Source of the DNA: Tetragonia tetragonoides | Lineage: Eukaryota; Streptophyta; Magnoliopsida; Caryophyllales; Aizoaceae | Direction of reading: 5' to 3' | Length of the DNA: 64,000 nucleotides | NCBI GenBank assembly: GCA_038025085.1 | Contig: CM076154.1 | Span: forward strand, 32,728,501 to 32,792,500 | In this document: positions 11,870 through 21,733 of the stretch, in pieces | How positions within the stretch are numbered: the stretch's first letter is position 1 | How the letters are laid out: each line of letters opens with the position of its first letter | Notes under the pieces: generated by a model | Database searches by the model: none | What the model saw: only the letters and a program-made list of their open reading frames with translations | Told to the model about the DNA's origin: nothing | Program-made: the position numbers and the translations under genes

Positions 11870-12590
11870 TAAAGGTAATGCAAAAACACAAATTTATAAC
11901 TATGAGATGCCATCTATAACCATTTATTCATATCTTAAAGAGATGAATTGAAATAATATAAAAAAAAAAAGATCAATATGGCGTAAATTTGCTTGACTAT
12001 AAAAGTAAAGGAGAAAATTAATCAATGTATCAGAATTTTCTTTAAAACGGATATCACATTCTCTAAACAAATTCAAATGGGCCTCTTTACTTCACCGACA
12101 TACCTGAAAAAGAGGTTATCTACGAGAAAAACTTACTTAAACTAGTTTGGTTGATATTAAAGGCTGGTATATTTTAACATCACTAATAATTTGCAAACAA
12201 AAATAAAAAATAAGATACCTTTTTTTTTTTTTTTTTTGAGGGGAAAAATAAGATACCTATATGAGCTAATACTTGTGAACTTATAGTATTGTGAAATTTA
12301 CTTTTGTTTCAGAATTTATTTCTAGTCTAATGCATACAAAAGAGAAAAAACGTTATATTTTTCAAAGGTGACAAACTTAATTTTGTCATTGCAAAAGTGA
12401 CTTCATATTTGAGTTACTTCTCTAACAAAGGTCACAACAAAGAAATAATGAGAAAGAAAATATTCAAGTTTCTATTATGTGTGATCAGTAAAAAGAAGTT
12501 TTTATTACGTATTTCGACGTTTTTCTTACCGTATATAAAAGATCTAATGTCAGTAAATATGTGTTGAAACATTTATTTAAAAGTCAAACA
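11870..12590. other. AT-rich non-coding DNA
   Basis: No gene was recognised. There is a T17 tract at about 12221-12237. The sequence ends where homology to the left gene copy's promoter begins (about 12600). Confidence 0.5.
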
Positions 12591-12738
12591 ACTTTAAAAA
12601 AAAGTTAAGTAATTAAATAAATTATTTCTTAAATCGTGATTCCGTTTTGAAAATAATAAATGGCAAGTTAAGTTATTCTCATTAAATTTACTAAATATAT
12701 GTTTTTTTTTGTTTATTTTTGTCTCATAGCGTTTGTTG

Positions 12739-12746
12739 TATAAATA
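12739..12746 (+). promoter_or_regulatory. TATA box of the ECA1-like gene
   Basis: TATAAATA lies 104 bases upstream of the ATG chosen at 12850. Transcription would start near 12770, downstream of the in-frame ATG at 12760, which argues against that earlier start. The equivalent position in the broken copy has a T for the final A. Confidence 0.6.
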
Positions 12747-12849
12747 GAGGCAATAACAAATGTTTATAACACCAACCAATTCTCTATTGTTTTTTCTTCT
12801 CACAATCAAAATCGTGTGGTTTCAAAGGAAAAGAAAATTTATAGACGTT

Positions 12850-13254
12850 ATGGAGAAAAATAACTTTTTGATCATCAACTTGTATGTCACATTGCTTGTT
12901 GTGCTACTGAGTACACTTGGTACTGCAACACCGCGCACTATAATTCACTCGGCAAATGTCCCAAGTCCGAGTTCTCGCATCCTAAATCCTTTGTTAGTAG
13001 ATTGTGGTAATAAGTTAAATGTTGCTTCTCAAATTGAGATATATAGTTACGTTTTTAGCGACGGAAAAACCGTGATAGAAGACTCTTGTACTCATTTGAT
13101 AAATATGGGGAGGTACTGCCATGACCTTTTCACGATTACCACCATGAAAAATATCGATTTTAAAGACACAAAACAACAAGAAAGACTACCAACAATATTT
13201 ACTAAATTCGAAGACATTTGGACACGTTGCAAGACAGACGGTCGCATTGCTTGA
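12850..13254 (+). CDS. Small secreted ECA1-gametogenesis/prolamin-like protein
   Basis: This is a single-exon gene of 134 residues. Residues 1-27 form a signal peptide (basic start, then a long Ile/Leu/Val run), so the product is probably secreted. The mature part has the spacing of the plant prolamin-like (ECA1, egg-cell-secreted) domain: Cys52, an EIYSYVFSDGK segment (63-73), Cys80, Cys90 and a late Cys127 in 'IWTRC'. Members usually have six cysteines, including a CC pair; here the second cysteine is replaced and the pair is Ser-Cys, so two cysteines are missing together. Known relatives act in egg cells, embryo sacs or early seeds, but a role here is inference. An in-frame ATG at 12760 would add 30 residues ahead of the signal peptide and lies too close to the TATA box. 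A pseudogene copy lies ~9 kb upstream. The family call is moderately confident; a fast-evolving secreted peptide of another cysteine family is the alternative. Confidence 0.65.
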   Translation: MEKNNFLIINLYVTLLVVLLSTLGTATPRTIIHSANVPSPSSRILNPLLVDCGNKLNVASQIEIYSYVFSDGKTVIEDSCTHLINMGRYCHDLFTITTMKNIDFKDTKQQERLPTIFTKFEDIWTRCKTDGRIA

Positions 13255-13652
13255 ATCAGTAATTTGTGGAGTGTACTTAAACATGATTGAAAATAATGAA
13301 AATAATAATGATTGATGTTTCATTTCAAGCATAAGCTTATTGAGGAGCGTTGTTAAACAATAATCTTTATTTTTTATTCTTCAAAGACCTACATACAGCA
13401 TCGTCATTTTCAACAATGGTTTGGAAGTTTTACTTTACGAACAAAAAGTGATAGTTTAGATTGATAAGTGATACTTCGATTGTTGTACGATGTGGATACT
13501 CTATATGTTTTTTTCAATACTTTGTTTTAAAGGAAATAAATAATTCATTGATCGAAAGATATATGACATCTACGTAACATATCAATATTGAAAGAATATA
13601 GAAAAGTTTGATGCTAATAATTTAAAGTTTCATCCATTCCACAATAATTTAA
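13255..13652. other. 3' flank of the ECA1-like gene
   Basis: The first ~25 bases are shared with the pseudogene copy, after which similarity fades. No clear polyadenylation signal stands out and no other gene is visible. Confidence 0.45.
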
Positions 13653-13660
13653 GTTACAAT

Positions 13661-14631
13661 CAGGGGCGAAGTCAATATTTTATGAATAGGGGAGCCGAAA
13701 CTTACATATAAAAAAAAATACAGTAATTTAGTGTTAAAAAAAATTACTTAATATTCTATATTTTTTCATACAAGCAAAACCATCAACAATAGAGTTCAAA
13801 ATATACAGTCAATAATTTCTTATTCATTTCCTAGAATAAAAAAAAAAAGACACACTTTTCCCCTGCTTTAAGCATCCCAATAGATTTTTTTTATTATTAT
13901 GTTTAGAATGTATAAGAAGAAATTAATAGTAGCTAGATTAATATTACAAATAGTAGTTTGAAATTGCATCCATCCGCAAAAGAAATCTTCACTTAGAATA
14001 CTAGAGGCAAGTTGTTGAAACAAAAAACTAATAAGTCTCTAAGGAATACCTCAAAGTACAATAGTATAGTATGTATATTTTTTTCTCCTTTCTCTCTTCT
14101 CTCAAAACCCTAACTTTTCTCTTTTGTCTCTTCTCATCTTTCATCATAGTTTCAGGCCGGGAGGACCAATTTAGGTCATTTCCGGCCTGCATTTGATTTT
14201 TTCATCTAGTTTGACTCTAATTTCTACTCTTTTTCGCTCTAGGTGGAATAAATTTCTCTCCCTCTGTGGAGTTCTTTGGTTTTTTTCATTTCTTCCTCTT
14301 CGTAGGATTCTCTTTTCGCCTATAGTGCGATTTCTATTTTATAGATTCAATATGATTTTGGGGACCGGATATACATACAATCAATGGTATCAAACAGAGT
14401 TCTGTGGGCAAGTCATTGCATTGCTCGCGGTGAAGATCTCCACTTCCGTCAAAGATGAAGATACATCAAAGGAAGCACATGGTTACTATGCATGTTGGGA
14501 GTCGCACCGAGGTGTCCTTGTCGATTGTCTTGTTAGCAAAAATTGTGTTGTTACTGTTAATTTAGTATATTCTAGGGTTATTTTGATTGTAGATGCCGTA
14601 TGGTTTTTCTATTAATGAAAATTTCCTATTC

Positions 14632-14678
<47 letters not shown>

Positions 14679-14940
14679 CAAAGAAAGAAAAAAAGAAAAA
14701 GAAAAATTCTAAAACAAGGTAAAAAAATTATAGAAATGGGAATCGAACCGTGGTCGCCCATTCCACATAGCGCTATAAGAGTTCCCCAAGCAATGAACCA
14801 ACTAGTATTTCATGTTAATTGTATACACTTTCATTAATTTGTTACATAACTTTATAGGGGCCATAGAAAAAAAAATAAAAGAAGTTGGGCTGGGCCACAG
14901 GAGTCAGGCCTACGCCAACCCCTCTTTGGCTTCGCCCCTG
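13661..14940. mobile_element. hAT-like non-autonomous transposon with nested retroposon
   Basis: The ends CAGGGGCGAAGTC and GGCTTCGCCCCTG are inverted repeats. The flanking octamers GTTACAAT (13653-13660) and GTTGCAAC (14941-14948) match at six of eight positions, consistent with an 8-bp hAT target duplication. Subterminal sequence near the right end ('gggctgggccac...aggcctacg') is the inverse of the left subterminal region of the element at 999-1699. The interior is interrupted by the retroposon at 14057-14674 and has no transposase frame. Confidence 0.7.
14057..14674 (+). mobile_element. A-tailed short retroposon, copy A (best preserved)
   Basis: It carries a perfect 9-bp target duplication, ACCTCAAAG (14048-14056 and 14675-14683), and a tail of more than 35 A residues starting near 14637. 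The order of parts is a CT-rich leader containing 'aaaccctaac', a GGCCGGGAGGACC block (14157-14169), a conserved middle ('gaagatctccacttccgtc', 14431-14449) and the 3' end 'gtagatgccgtatgg' followed by A. One frame (14193-14615) is open in this copy only, so it is not counted as a gene. Two more copies (10413-10958 and about 23683-24216) share the layout. Confidence 0.75.
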
Positions 14941-14948
14941 GTTGCAAC

Positions 14949-15608
14949 CCATATAACAATAATTCCAAGTGCTTATTTTGTCGCAATATTGGATCATTAC
15001 CATTGAACCTAATTAGCCTTTATCGTGTATTGGACTTTACATTTAGCCACAGACATAAGAATTTTGGGGATTACGACACAATCGTTTGAATTAATATTTC
15101 ATCGTTAGGACTTCGAAGTTACCATTGCAACAATAGTTTTAGGGTTTGGGGAGATTTAATTAAATAATTATGGGGGATTTTTAGGGTGCCACTCTATTTC
15201 ACGGTCTTTCAAGAGTTGGGAGAAGAGAGATAAATGGATCAAGTTAATTGGGTATAGGGAAGTCAAATGGGGGTTAATACAGTTCAATATGCGCTAAATG
15301 CTAATGGGGTTAAACGACGTCACACAATGGTGTAATATTGTGACAAAAATAACAACTTGGGATTATTGTTATATAGGTTGCACTTGCAACTTTGTATTAT
15401 TATTTTGGAACGGATGAAACTTTGTATTATTAGCATCAAATTTTCCAAGAATATACGATCTTAACAAATCTCTATTATTCCAAAAAGAAACAACTATTTC
15501 CACACCCAAAAATGTTATTCCCACACCATTGCTATTACTTTGTAATATTTACTACAAAGTACTAATCTAGTTCAAAAGGGTGTGGAAATAGCTCGAAGGG
15601 AATGGGGT
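14949..15608. other. Non-coding DNA
   Basis: No gene, RNA or repeat family was recognised. Composition is similar to the surroundings. Confidence 0.4.
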
Positions 15609-15613
15609 AGTCG

Positions 15614-16409
15614 ACTTGGGATTTTTGACCCAAGCACTCTAATACCAATTGCGGAATTAACAATAAAATACTGAAAAGAACACACAATAATCAACACCAA
15701 ATATAACGTGGAAACCCCTCAATTGGGGAAAAAACCACGGGCCAAACCGACAACTAATCCACTAACAATCAATAGTGATTACAATGTCAAGCCAACAATT
15801 AACCCATTTACAACCAGGTATACTACCCAACTCCTATAAACGCGGCCAAGTACAATATTAATACCACCCGATCAATAGTACTACCAAAATCACTAGGACT
15901 GATACAAATACCTGTTGTAGGAACCCGTTAGTTTTATGCCCAAACCAACAAACGCCATAAACCGTTGGTTTTATGCCTGAACCAACAAACGCACTCACTA
16001 CGGACTCCCGGCGTAGTTGTTCACCTAATTAGGTCTCCCCCTAATTAGAACTTTATTCATCTTCATATTGGAGGCTCAACATCCGAAGCGCTCTCCCTCT
16101 CTTTTGATACCATTTGGCTCTCACGGTATACCAAGCTGGCTCACGGCCTCACTGCCGCTTGCACGAGCAAGCCTTCATAATTGACCAACTTCTCCTTTTA
16201 ATGCTGCGCATGCCTTGACGCCCTAATGCTCACTTGTGGGCCAAGGAAAGGTTACTTACAAATTACCAAAAGTAAAGATAAGGCCTAAATTTCACTACAG
16301 CAAACTCAAGCAATTTGCAATTCACTTTCAACTTATTTTACTTTTTCTTTTTCCTTTTCTTTCTTTTATTTCTTTTGGTGTTTTACACAAATTGGGATAC
16401 AACCCAACA
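15614..16409 (-). repeat. 3' LTR of the miniature element
   Basis: It is 796 bp and ends CCCAACA at its inner side. The outer terminus reads ACTTGGG where the partner LTR reads TGTTGGG, so the outermost bases have changed. It lacks about 28 bases present near the start of the other LTR (the 'cacataacaaatccctccg' segment). Confidence 0.85.
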
Positions 16410-16424
16410 AATCTCCCCCATCAC
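16410..16424 (-). other. Polypurine tract of the miniature element
   Basis: On the minus strand the bases next to the 3' LTR read GTGATGGGGGAGATT, a purine run in the position where plus-strand DNA synthesis is primed. Confidence 0.65.
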
Positions 16425-16554
16425 AATTTTTAGAGAATAAATCCAGATCCGCTTCTTGTTCCAATGTTCATCAACACGAACTCACCATCTCCGGATCTCC
16501 TGTGTATGTCTTCCATCTTCCATAACCATGAATGCTCCCAAGATCACTAACCAT

Positions 16555-16568
16555 GAGCTCTGATACCA
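16555..16568 (-). other. Primer-binding site of the miniature element
   Basis: On the minus strand it reads TGGTATCAGAGCTC, a perfect 12-base match to the complement of initiator tRNA-Met, two bases inside the 5' LTR. Confidence 0.85.
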
Positions 16569-16570
16569 CT

Positions 16571-17394
16571 TGTTGGGATTTTTGACACACATAACAAATC
16601 CCTCCGATTAGGATCCAAACACTCTAATACCAATTGCAGAATTAACAATAAAATACTAAAAACAACACACAATAATCAACACCAAATATAACGTGGAAAC
16701 CCTTCAATTGGGGAAAAAATCACGGGCCAAAACGACAACGAATCCATTAACAATCAATAGTGATTACAATGTCAAGCCAACATTTAACCCATCTACAACC
16801 AGGTATACTACCCAACTCCTATGAACGCGACCAAGTACAATATTGATACTACCCGATCAATACTACTACCAAAATCACTAGGACTGATACAAATACCTGT
16901 TGTAGGAACCTGTTGGTTTTATGCCCGAACCAACAAACGCCATAAACTGTTGATTTTATGCCTGAACCAACAAACACACTCACTACGGACTCCCGGCGTA
17001 GTTGTTCACCTAATTAGATCTCCCCCTAATTAGAACTTTCTTTATCTTCATATTGAATTGCTCAACATCCGGAGTGCTTTCCCTCTCTTTTGATACCGTT
17101 TGACTCTCACGGTATACCAAGCTGGCTCACGGCCTCACTGCCGCTTGCACGAGCAAGCCTTCATAATCGACCAACTTCTCCTTTTGATGCTGCGCATGCC
17201 TTGACGCCCTAATGCTCACTTGTGGGCCAAGGAAAGGTTAATTACCAATTACCAAAAGTAAAGATAAGGCCCAAATTTCACTACAGCAAACTCACGCAAT
17301 TTGCAATTTACTTTCAACTTATTTTACTTTTTTTTTTCCTTTTTTTTCTTTTATTTCTTTTAGTGTTTTACACAAATTGGGATACAACCTAACA
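16571..17394 (-). repeat. 5' LTR of the miniature element
   Basis: It is 824 bp, from TGTTGGGATTTTTG to CAACCTAACA, and aligns along its length with 15614-16409. The two copies differ at scattered sites and by one ~28-bp indel. Confidence 0.85.
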
Positions 17395-17399
17395 AGTCG

Positions 17400-17699
17400 T
17401 TCCCTTTGAAGAAAACTAAAATCGAACAATACCAAATGCTTTCAACAAATCGGTTTCTCATCAAGATTCAGTCTTGGGGTCTTTCGATCAGACATAGTTT
17501 TCAAAGTGTTAATAATTTATTTGATTATGGTAAACAAATTTTTGACATTGCATAAAAATAACAATATAAAGGAACATCAAACAACGACTATGTTTGGCAC
17601 AAACATCTACCTTTTTAATAAAAAGGTATAACTTGAAACTTGCAGCTAATGATTTTTACTCTCTACTATCAAATAGTTTGCCAGATTATTTCAGTATGC
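17400..17699. other. Non-coding DNA before the tandem array
   Basis: No gene was recognised. The sequence runs directly into the first array unit. Confidence 0.4.
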
Positions 17700-18398
17700 A
17701 GCTACAGCTACAGCTAGCTACAACTAATTTTGTGAAAGTTATCAAAGCTTTCACCTACAGCTACTCCCTCCGTCCCAAGTTTATCTTTACATTGGACGTT
17801 TTGAGGTCAAAGTTTGTGAACTTTGACCATTTATTTGTGAAAAATTACAATTTTTTTGATCATAGTCTGCAGCTACAGCTACAGCTGGCTACAACTAATT
17901 TTGTGAAAGCTATCCAAACTTTCACCTACAGCTACTCCCTCCGTCCCAAGTTTATCTTTACATTGGACGTTTTAAGGTCAAAGTTTGTGAACTTTGACCA
18001 CTTTTTTGTGAAAAATTACAATTTTTTTTTGGTTCATAGTCTGCAGCTACAACTACAGCTAGCTACAACTAATTTTGTGAAAGCTATCCAAGCTTTCACC
18101 CAAGCTTTCACCTACAGCTACTCCCTCCGTCCCAAGTTTATCTTTACATTGGACGTTTTAAGGTCAAAGTTTGTAAACTTTGACCACTTATTTGTGAAAA
18201 ATTACAATTTTATTTTTTGGTTCATAGTCTGCAGCTACAGCTAGCTACAACTAATTTTGTGAAAGTTATCCAAGCTTTCACCTACAGCTACTCCCTCCGT
18301 CCCAAGTTTATCTTTACATTGTACATTTTAAGGTCAAAGTTTGTGAACTTTGACCACTTATTTGTGAAAAATTACAATTTTTTTTTGGTTCATAATCA
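17700..18398 (+). repeat. Four-unit tandem array (171-188 bp units) carrying Stowaway-type termini
   Basis: Units start at 17700, 17871, 18045 and 18233 with AGCTACAGCT words. Each holds 'CTCCCTCCGTCCCAAG' (the hallmark start of Stowaway/mariner MITEs), the palindrome GGTCAAAGTTTGTGAACTTTGACC (a few changes in some units; two halves around TTTG), and a run ending TTTTTTTTGGTTCATA. The third unit has a 12-bp internal duplication of CAAGCTTTCACC. Because the first two spacings are multiples of three, one frame stays open across the array. The resulting 'protein' is a by-product of the repeat and is not annotated as a gene. Confidence 0.85.
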
Positions 18399-18526
18399 AG
18401 GGTATTTACCGTCGATCACAATAATTATTTCCCCGTGTTGACTGCTCGATGCCCAAAACGAAATTTGAACCCTCGACCTTATTAGTTAAAAATGAATAAG
18501 TTCCCTATTATTCAACCACACCTTTT
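18379..18526 (-). mobile_element. tRNA-derived SINE, copy 1
   Basis: On the minus strand it has an A-box-like 'tggttgaataatagg' near the 5' end and a B-box-like 'gagggttcaaat' (about 18463-18474). It ends 'cttgattatgaacc' plus an A tail (the T tract at 18379-18387). The tail resembles those of the SINEs at 20655-21258. Its terminal bases are also found at the end of every unit of the adjacent tandem array. Confidence 0.55.
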
Positions 18527-19865
18527 TTGTTGTGTGAGTGTGTATACTTAAATGAGAAATATTGAATTGAATGTTATCATCGCACTGCACACGATCGATG
18601 CCACTAGCTAGCCCATTGGCTTTTGCTGAAGATAAAGTTGCCGAATCATTTGTTAGTTGCTATCATCGCATGACACTAGTTGATTATTATTATTATTTTC
18701 TGCTGTAATTCGTATTAAAAATTTGTACTTATTGGACCTTGATCATGTATTTATTTTTTATTTTAATCTTCTGGTTTTATTCTGGTTTTATTCTTTTGTC
18801 TACTCCATGGTCTAATATAGGAGTATTATAGTATGAATTTAGTTCCTCTGTTGTTAATAGTAGAGGCAGTTCTCTTTTTTTCTTATCTCTCTCCTCCAAT
18901 CATCCAAACCTCCCTGTAATTTAAGGGTCCAGAAAAGAGAGAGACCAATTTGATAGTGAGATTGGGTGGACTGCACCTCTGCTATATTTTTTCAAGAACA
19001 ACAGAGGATCCTTACCTTTATAGTATGGCATTAAAAGACCATGCTGCATATCTAATTGTTTATGAGCTAAAGTGTTCGCGGTTTCCTCGGTTCGAAGTAA
19101 CGCTCTATAAAGAAATGTAATTCTCTTCTATCATGGAAGAAAACTGTTTTTGCTTATGATCCCAATTCGTGTACCATAGTCCATAGATGAGACTAAATTG
19201 TTCTAAGGAGGCGATCCGTTAGCTTAAATTTCTTTTATTTAATTTTAAATTGCTAAAAAAAAGACCTACGACGACATTGTCAAAGATGAAATATTTCTAA
19301 ATAAGAATAAATTTAAAATAACAATATTATGATTGAATATAACTCCTACCTCACTGCCTGAAATCATGAATATCTTAAATTATGGCACCATCGATCTCTG
19401 GATCGGTGCATATGCATTTTCTCTATGATCAAAGTTAATCACCAAACATATTGCATGAAGTGCAAACCCGGCCACTTGATATTAAATATTGAACTCGTAT
19501 TCTAGATCTATAAAACAAACAAAATTCTAGAATTAACCTAAAAACACCGACAAACTAGAGTGATGAGTAGTTACCATGCGTGTTCTATCCATATACAGAG
19601 TTGAGTAAATTCAAATTTCAACGACTCATGATATGCTTTGCCTAAAAAAAAAAATGTAATTTAGCTTTTTTTTTTCAAATAATAAAAAATCAAAGCAATG
19701 AGTACATGATCATCTACTACACTTAATTGATTACCAATTATCAAACTAGGAGTGGTTGAAACTTGAAACTAATAATTATCAAAAACCCTACCTGAAATCA
19801 AGCTTAACATACATGAACCCATATCTTAAAGAGGAAAAGAACAATTGAGATAGAAAACAAATGAT
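18527..19865. other. Non-coding DNA
   Basis: No gene or clear repeat was seen over about 1.3 kb apart from a short TTA run (18685-18697) and a repeated 'tatcatcgca' word. Composition is AT-rich. Confidence 0.4.
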
Positions 19866-19868
19866 TAA

Positions 19869-20185
19869 GGGTGTGTTCTTTTCCTCTTATTAGACCTTAC
19901 TCAATCGATGAAAATAAGTGGGAAGACCTTACTCAATAAGTGAGAATCAGTGGGAAGACCTTACTCAATCAGTGGAAAATATTGGCAAGACCTTACTCAA
20001 TCAGTGAAAATCAGTGGTAGGACCCACATTTCTACTCACAGAATTAGTGACAGTATCTTTTTGAATATGTGGAAATCAGTGACATGATATTACTAAATCA
20101 GTAGAAATTAGTGACAATACCTTAATCAATGAAAATCAGTGGCAAGACCCTTAATCAGTGAGATTCAGTGAAAACGAACGCACCC
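19869..20185. mobile_element. MITE with degenerate 'cagtgg..agaccttactcaat' interior
   Basis: The ends GGGTGTGTTCTTTTCC and GAAAACGAACGCACCC are imperfect inverted repeats flanked by TAA (19866-19868, 20186-20188). The interior is a degenerate ~30-bp tandem repeat of 'agaccttactcaatcagtg' type. Same target size and end style as the AGTTC and CGTTC MITEs elsewhere in the window. Confidence 0.7.
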
Positions 20186-20499
20186 TAAGAGCCATCTAAA
20201 AGAGTGATATTTGGTGATAAAAAAAAGAGTGATATTTTAGTGTTGTTAAACCTATAAGCCACAATCCATTGCCGAAAGTAGATTTTTAAACATATATGAT
20301 CGGCCCAGAATTCATCATAATGTTCCTCACTAACAAATATTTATCTATATCCTAGAATTGATATTCAGTGACAGCACTTTGGTTAGGTTCCACCACCTCC
20401 AATTTCTTGACCTTATAGCCTTAGAAAAATGAAAAGTAACGGCTTGTGTGTGGATAGTCCATTCCCTGATAAAGGGGTTTGCGGTTCCTTCTTTTCTGC

Positions 20500-20655
20500 G
20501 GTCTCTTTTCTTGTTTTCAAACTTTCACTTTTCATGGAAAAGGAGAGGAATAAAAAGGCATTATCATATAGCAATAATAATCTAATTTTGTTCATACAGC
20601 TATGGCCTTAGACCCAGGACACATAGGCACGCATTATGGCGTTTTTTATAAGTAT
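20500..20655 (+). repeat. Upstream-duplication copy 1 (5' of the HIPP gene)
   Basis: It matches 21268-21412: both contain 'ttcaaac.ttcacttttca', 'ggcattatcatata', 'atggccttagaccc.gg' and 'cacgcattatggc'. The two copies are separated by three SINEs. No reading frame is conserved in them. Function unknown. Confidence 0.65.
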
Positions 20656-20872
20656 TTTTTTTTTTTTTGGGTTGACACCAGGGGACAGGGGTATACGTAC
20701 AGTAAACTGTAAATTACAAGAATTATTTTCCCAAGCTCACTTGTAAGCATCTTAAAAGTGAGACAACTAGTCAAAAGATTTAAAATATTTCATATTCAAG
20801 ACGAGATTCAAACTCTAGACTTTGATCAATGGTGGGGATGAGTCCCTAGCTACCTCAATCATACCATCCTTG
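20655..20872 (-). mobile_element. tRNA-derived SINE, copy 2
   Basis: On the minus strand it has an A-box-like 'gattgaggtagctaggg' and a B-box-like 'agagtttgaatctc' (about 20803-20816). It ends 'cccctggtgtcaaccc' plus a 14-base A tail (T tract at 20655-20668). Confidence 0.6.
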
Positions 20873-21027
20873 TTTTTTTTGGTTCACACCAGAGATATCC
20901 ATCGTCGACTAGTCGATCACCTTAAAGGAGAGAAAGAGGACCAAGGGGTTCAAGGCTGATCCATGTTCAAGGCAATAAAAACACTCGTTCTTGGTTAAGG
21001 ATTGATGAGTCCTTAACACAAAATCAC
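20873..21027 (-). mobile_element. tRNA-derived SINE, copy 3 (divergent)
   Basis: It shares the 3' tail pattern 'tctctggtgtgaacc' plus A run with the neighbouring SINEs, and the 'gatcgactagtcgacgatgg' block. The tRNA-like head is weak, with 'ccttgaacccc' in the B-box position. Confidence 0.5.
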
Positions 21028-21030
21028 CCC

Positions 21031-21258
21031 CTTATTTTTTTTTTTTAGTTTTTTTTACTTGGTTGGTTAACACCAGTAGGTGTATTCATTGTCGACCACA
21101 ATGACTATTTTCCCATGCTGGTTAGTATGCACCTCAAAAAAATGGACATGAGTTGGCTAATGATTTTGAGGCTGCGGCCCTAACCTCCATGCCCAAAATG
21201 AAATTCAAAGCAACAACATTAATTAAAAATGAATGATTTCCTACCACTCAACCACATT
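21031..21258 (-). mobile_element. tRNA-derived SINE, copy 4
   Basis: On the minus strand it has the A box 'gtggttgagtggtagg', a degenerate B box ('ttgctttgaatttc') and the tail 'cactactgg'-like 'cacctactggtgttaacc' followed by interrupted A runs. It sits directly before the second upstream duplication. Confidence 0.6.
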
Positions 21259-21267
21259 CCTCGCTCC

Positions 21268-21412
21268 TCGGTTTCAAACATTCACTTTTCACAGAGAAAG
21301 AAGAGGAATTAGAAGGCATTATCATATAACAATTATAATCTAATTTAATTTCTTCATATATTCATGGCCTTAGACCCGGGACACATAGGCACGCATTATG
21401 GCATTCTTTAAT
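21268..21412 (+). repeat. Upstream-duplication copy 2 (5' of the HIPP gene)
   Basis: Partner of 20500-20655. It ends about 320 bases before the HIPP start codon, so it could be part of the promoter. It carries 'gacccgggacacatagg'. Confidence 0.65.
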
Positions 21413-21733
21413 AACAATACTATATTTTATACACAAATTTATCACTCAAATGTGTAACCAATTAGTTTAAACAAAAGAATCACACTACTTTTGTACACTA
21501 CTATTAGACAAGATATATATGTTAGGCACTTGGAATATAATTGGCAAAAAGGGAAGAATCGATGCTCTTCAGGTGCAAGAGGACGAATATGAATATATGA
21601 TCAGTATCTTCTATTACCTCAGTACAGGGCTTTTGTTGGTCATTATCTTCCCTTAAATCTCTTTGCAAATTCGTTACACAGTACTATAATAGTACATTTT
21701 TTACGTACACAAACAAACACATTGAGACTTAAA

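Larger units (their letters stand above)
15614..17394 (-). mobile_element. Miniature LTR retrotransposon: two ~800-bp LTRs around 161 bp
   Basis: Two long direct repeats (15614-16409 and 16571-17394) are flanked by the 5-bp duplication AGTCG (15609-15613, 17395-17399). The only internal DNA is 16410-16570. That segment has a perfect initiator-Met primer-binding site on the minus strand beside the right LTR and a purine tract (minus strand GATGGGGGAGATT) beside the left LTR. No protein is encoded. This is the layout of TRIM/SMART non-autonomous elements, but the LTRs are much longer than in classical TRIMs, so a large internal deletion derivative is an alternative. Transposition would need proteins supplied by another element. 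Confidence 0.85.

Noticed and set aside
12760..12849. Upstream in-frame ATG for the ECA1-like protein
   Set aside because: It would start ~14 bases after the TATA box and put 30 residues in front of a good signal peptide; the ATG at 12850 is better placed and is the one matched in the paralogue.
14193..14615. 140-residue open frame
   Set aside because: It lies inside retroposon copy A; the other two copies do not keep the frame.
17594..18244. A 216-residue open frame with repeated FVKAIQAFTYSYSLRPK motif
   Set aside because: It follows from tandem units whose lengths are multiples of three and contain a Stowaway terminus. There is no start context, no family, and the frame breaks when the unit length changes.
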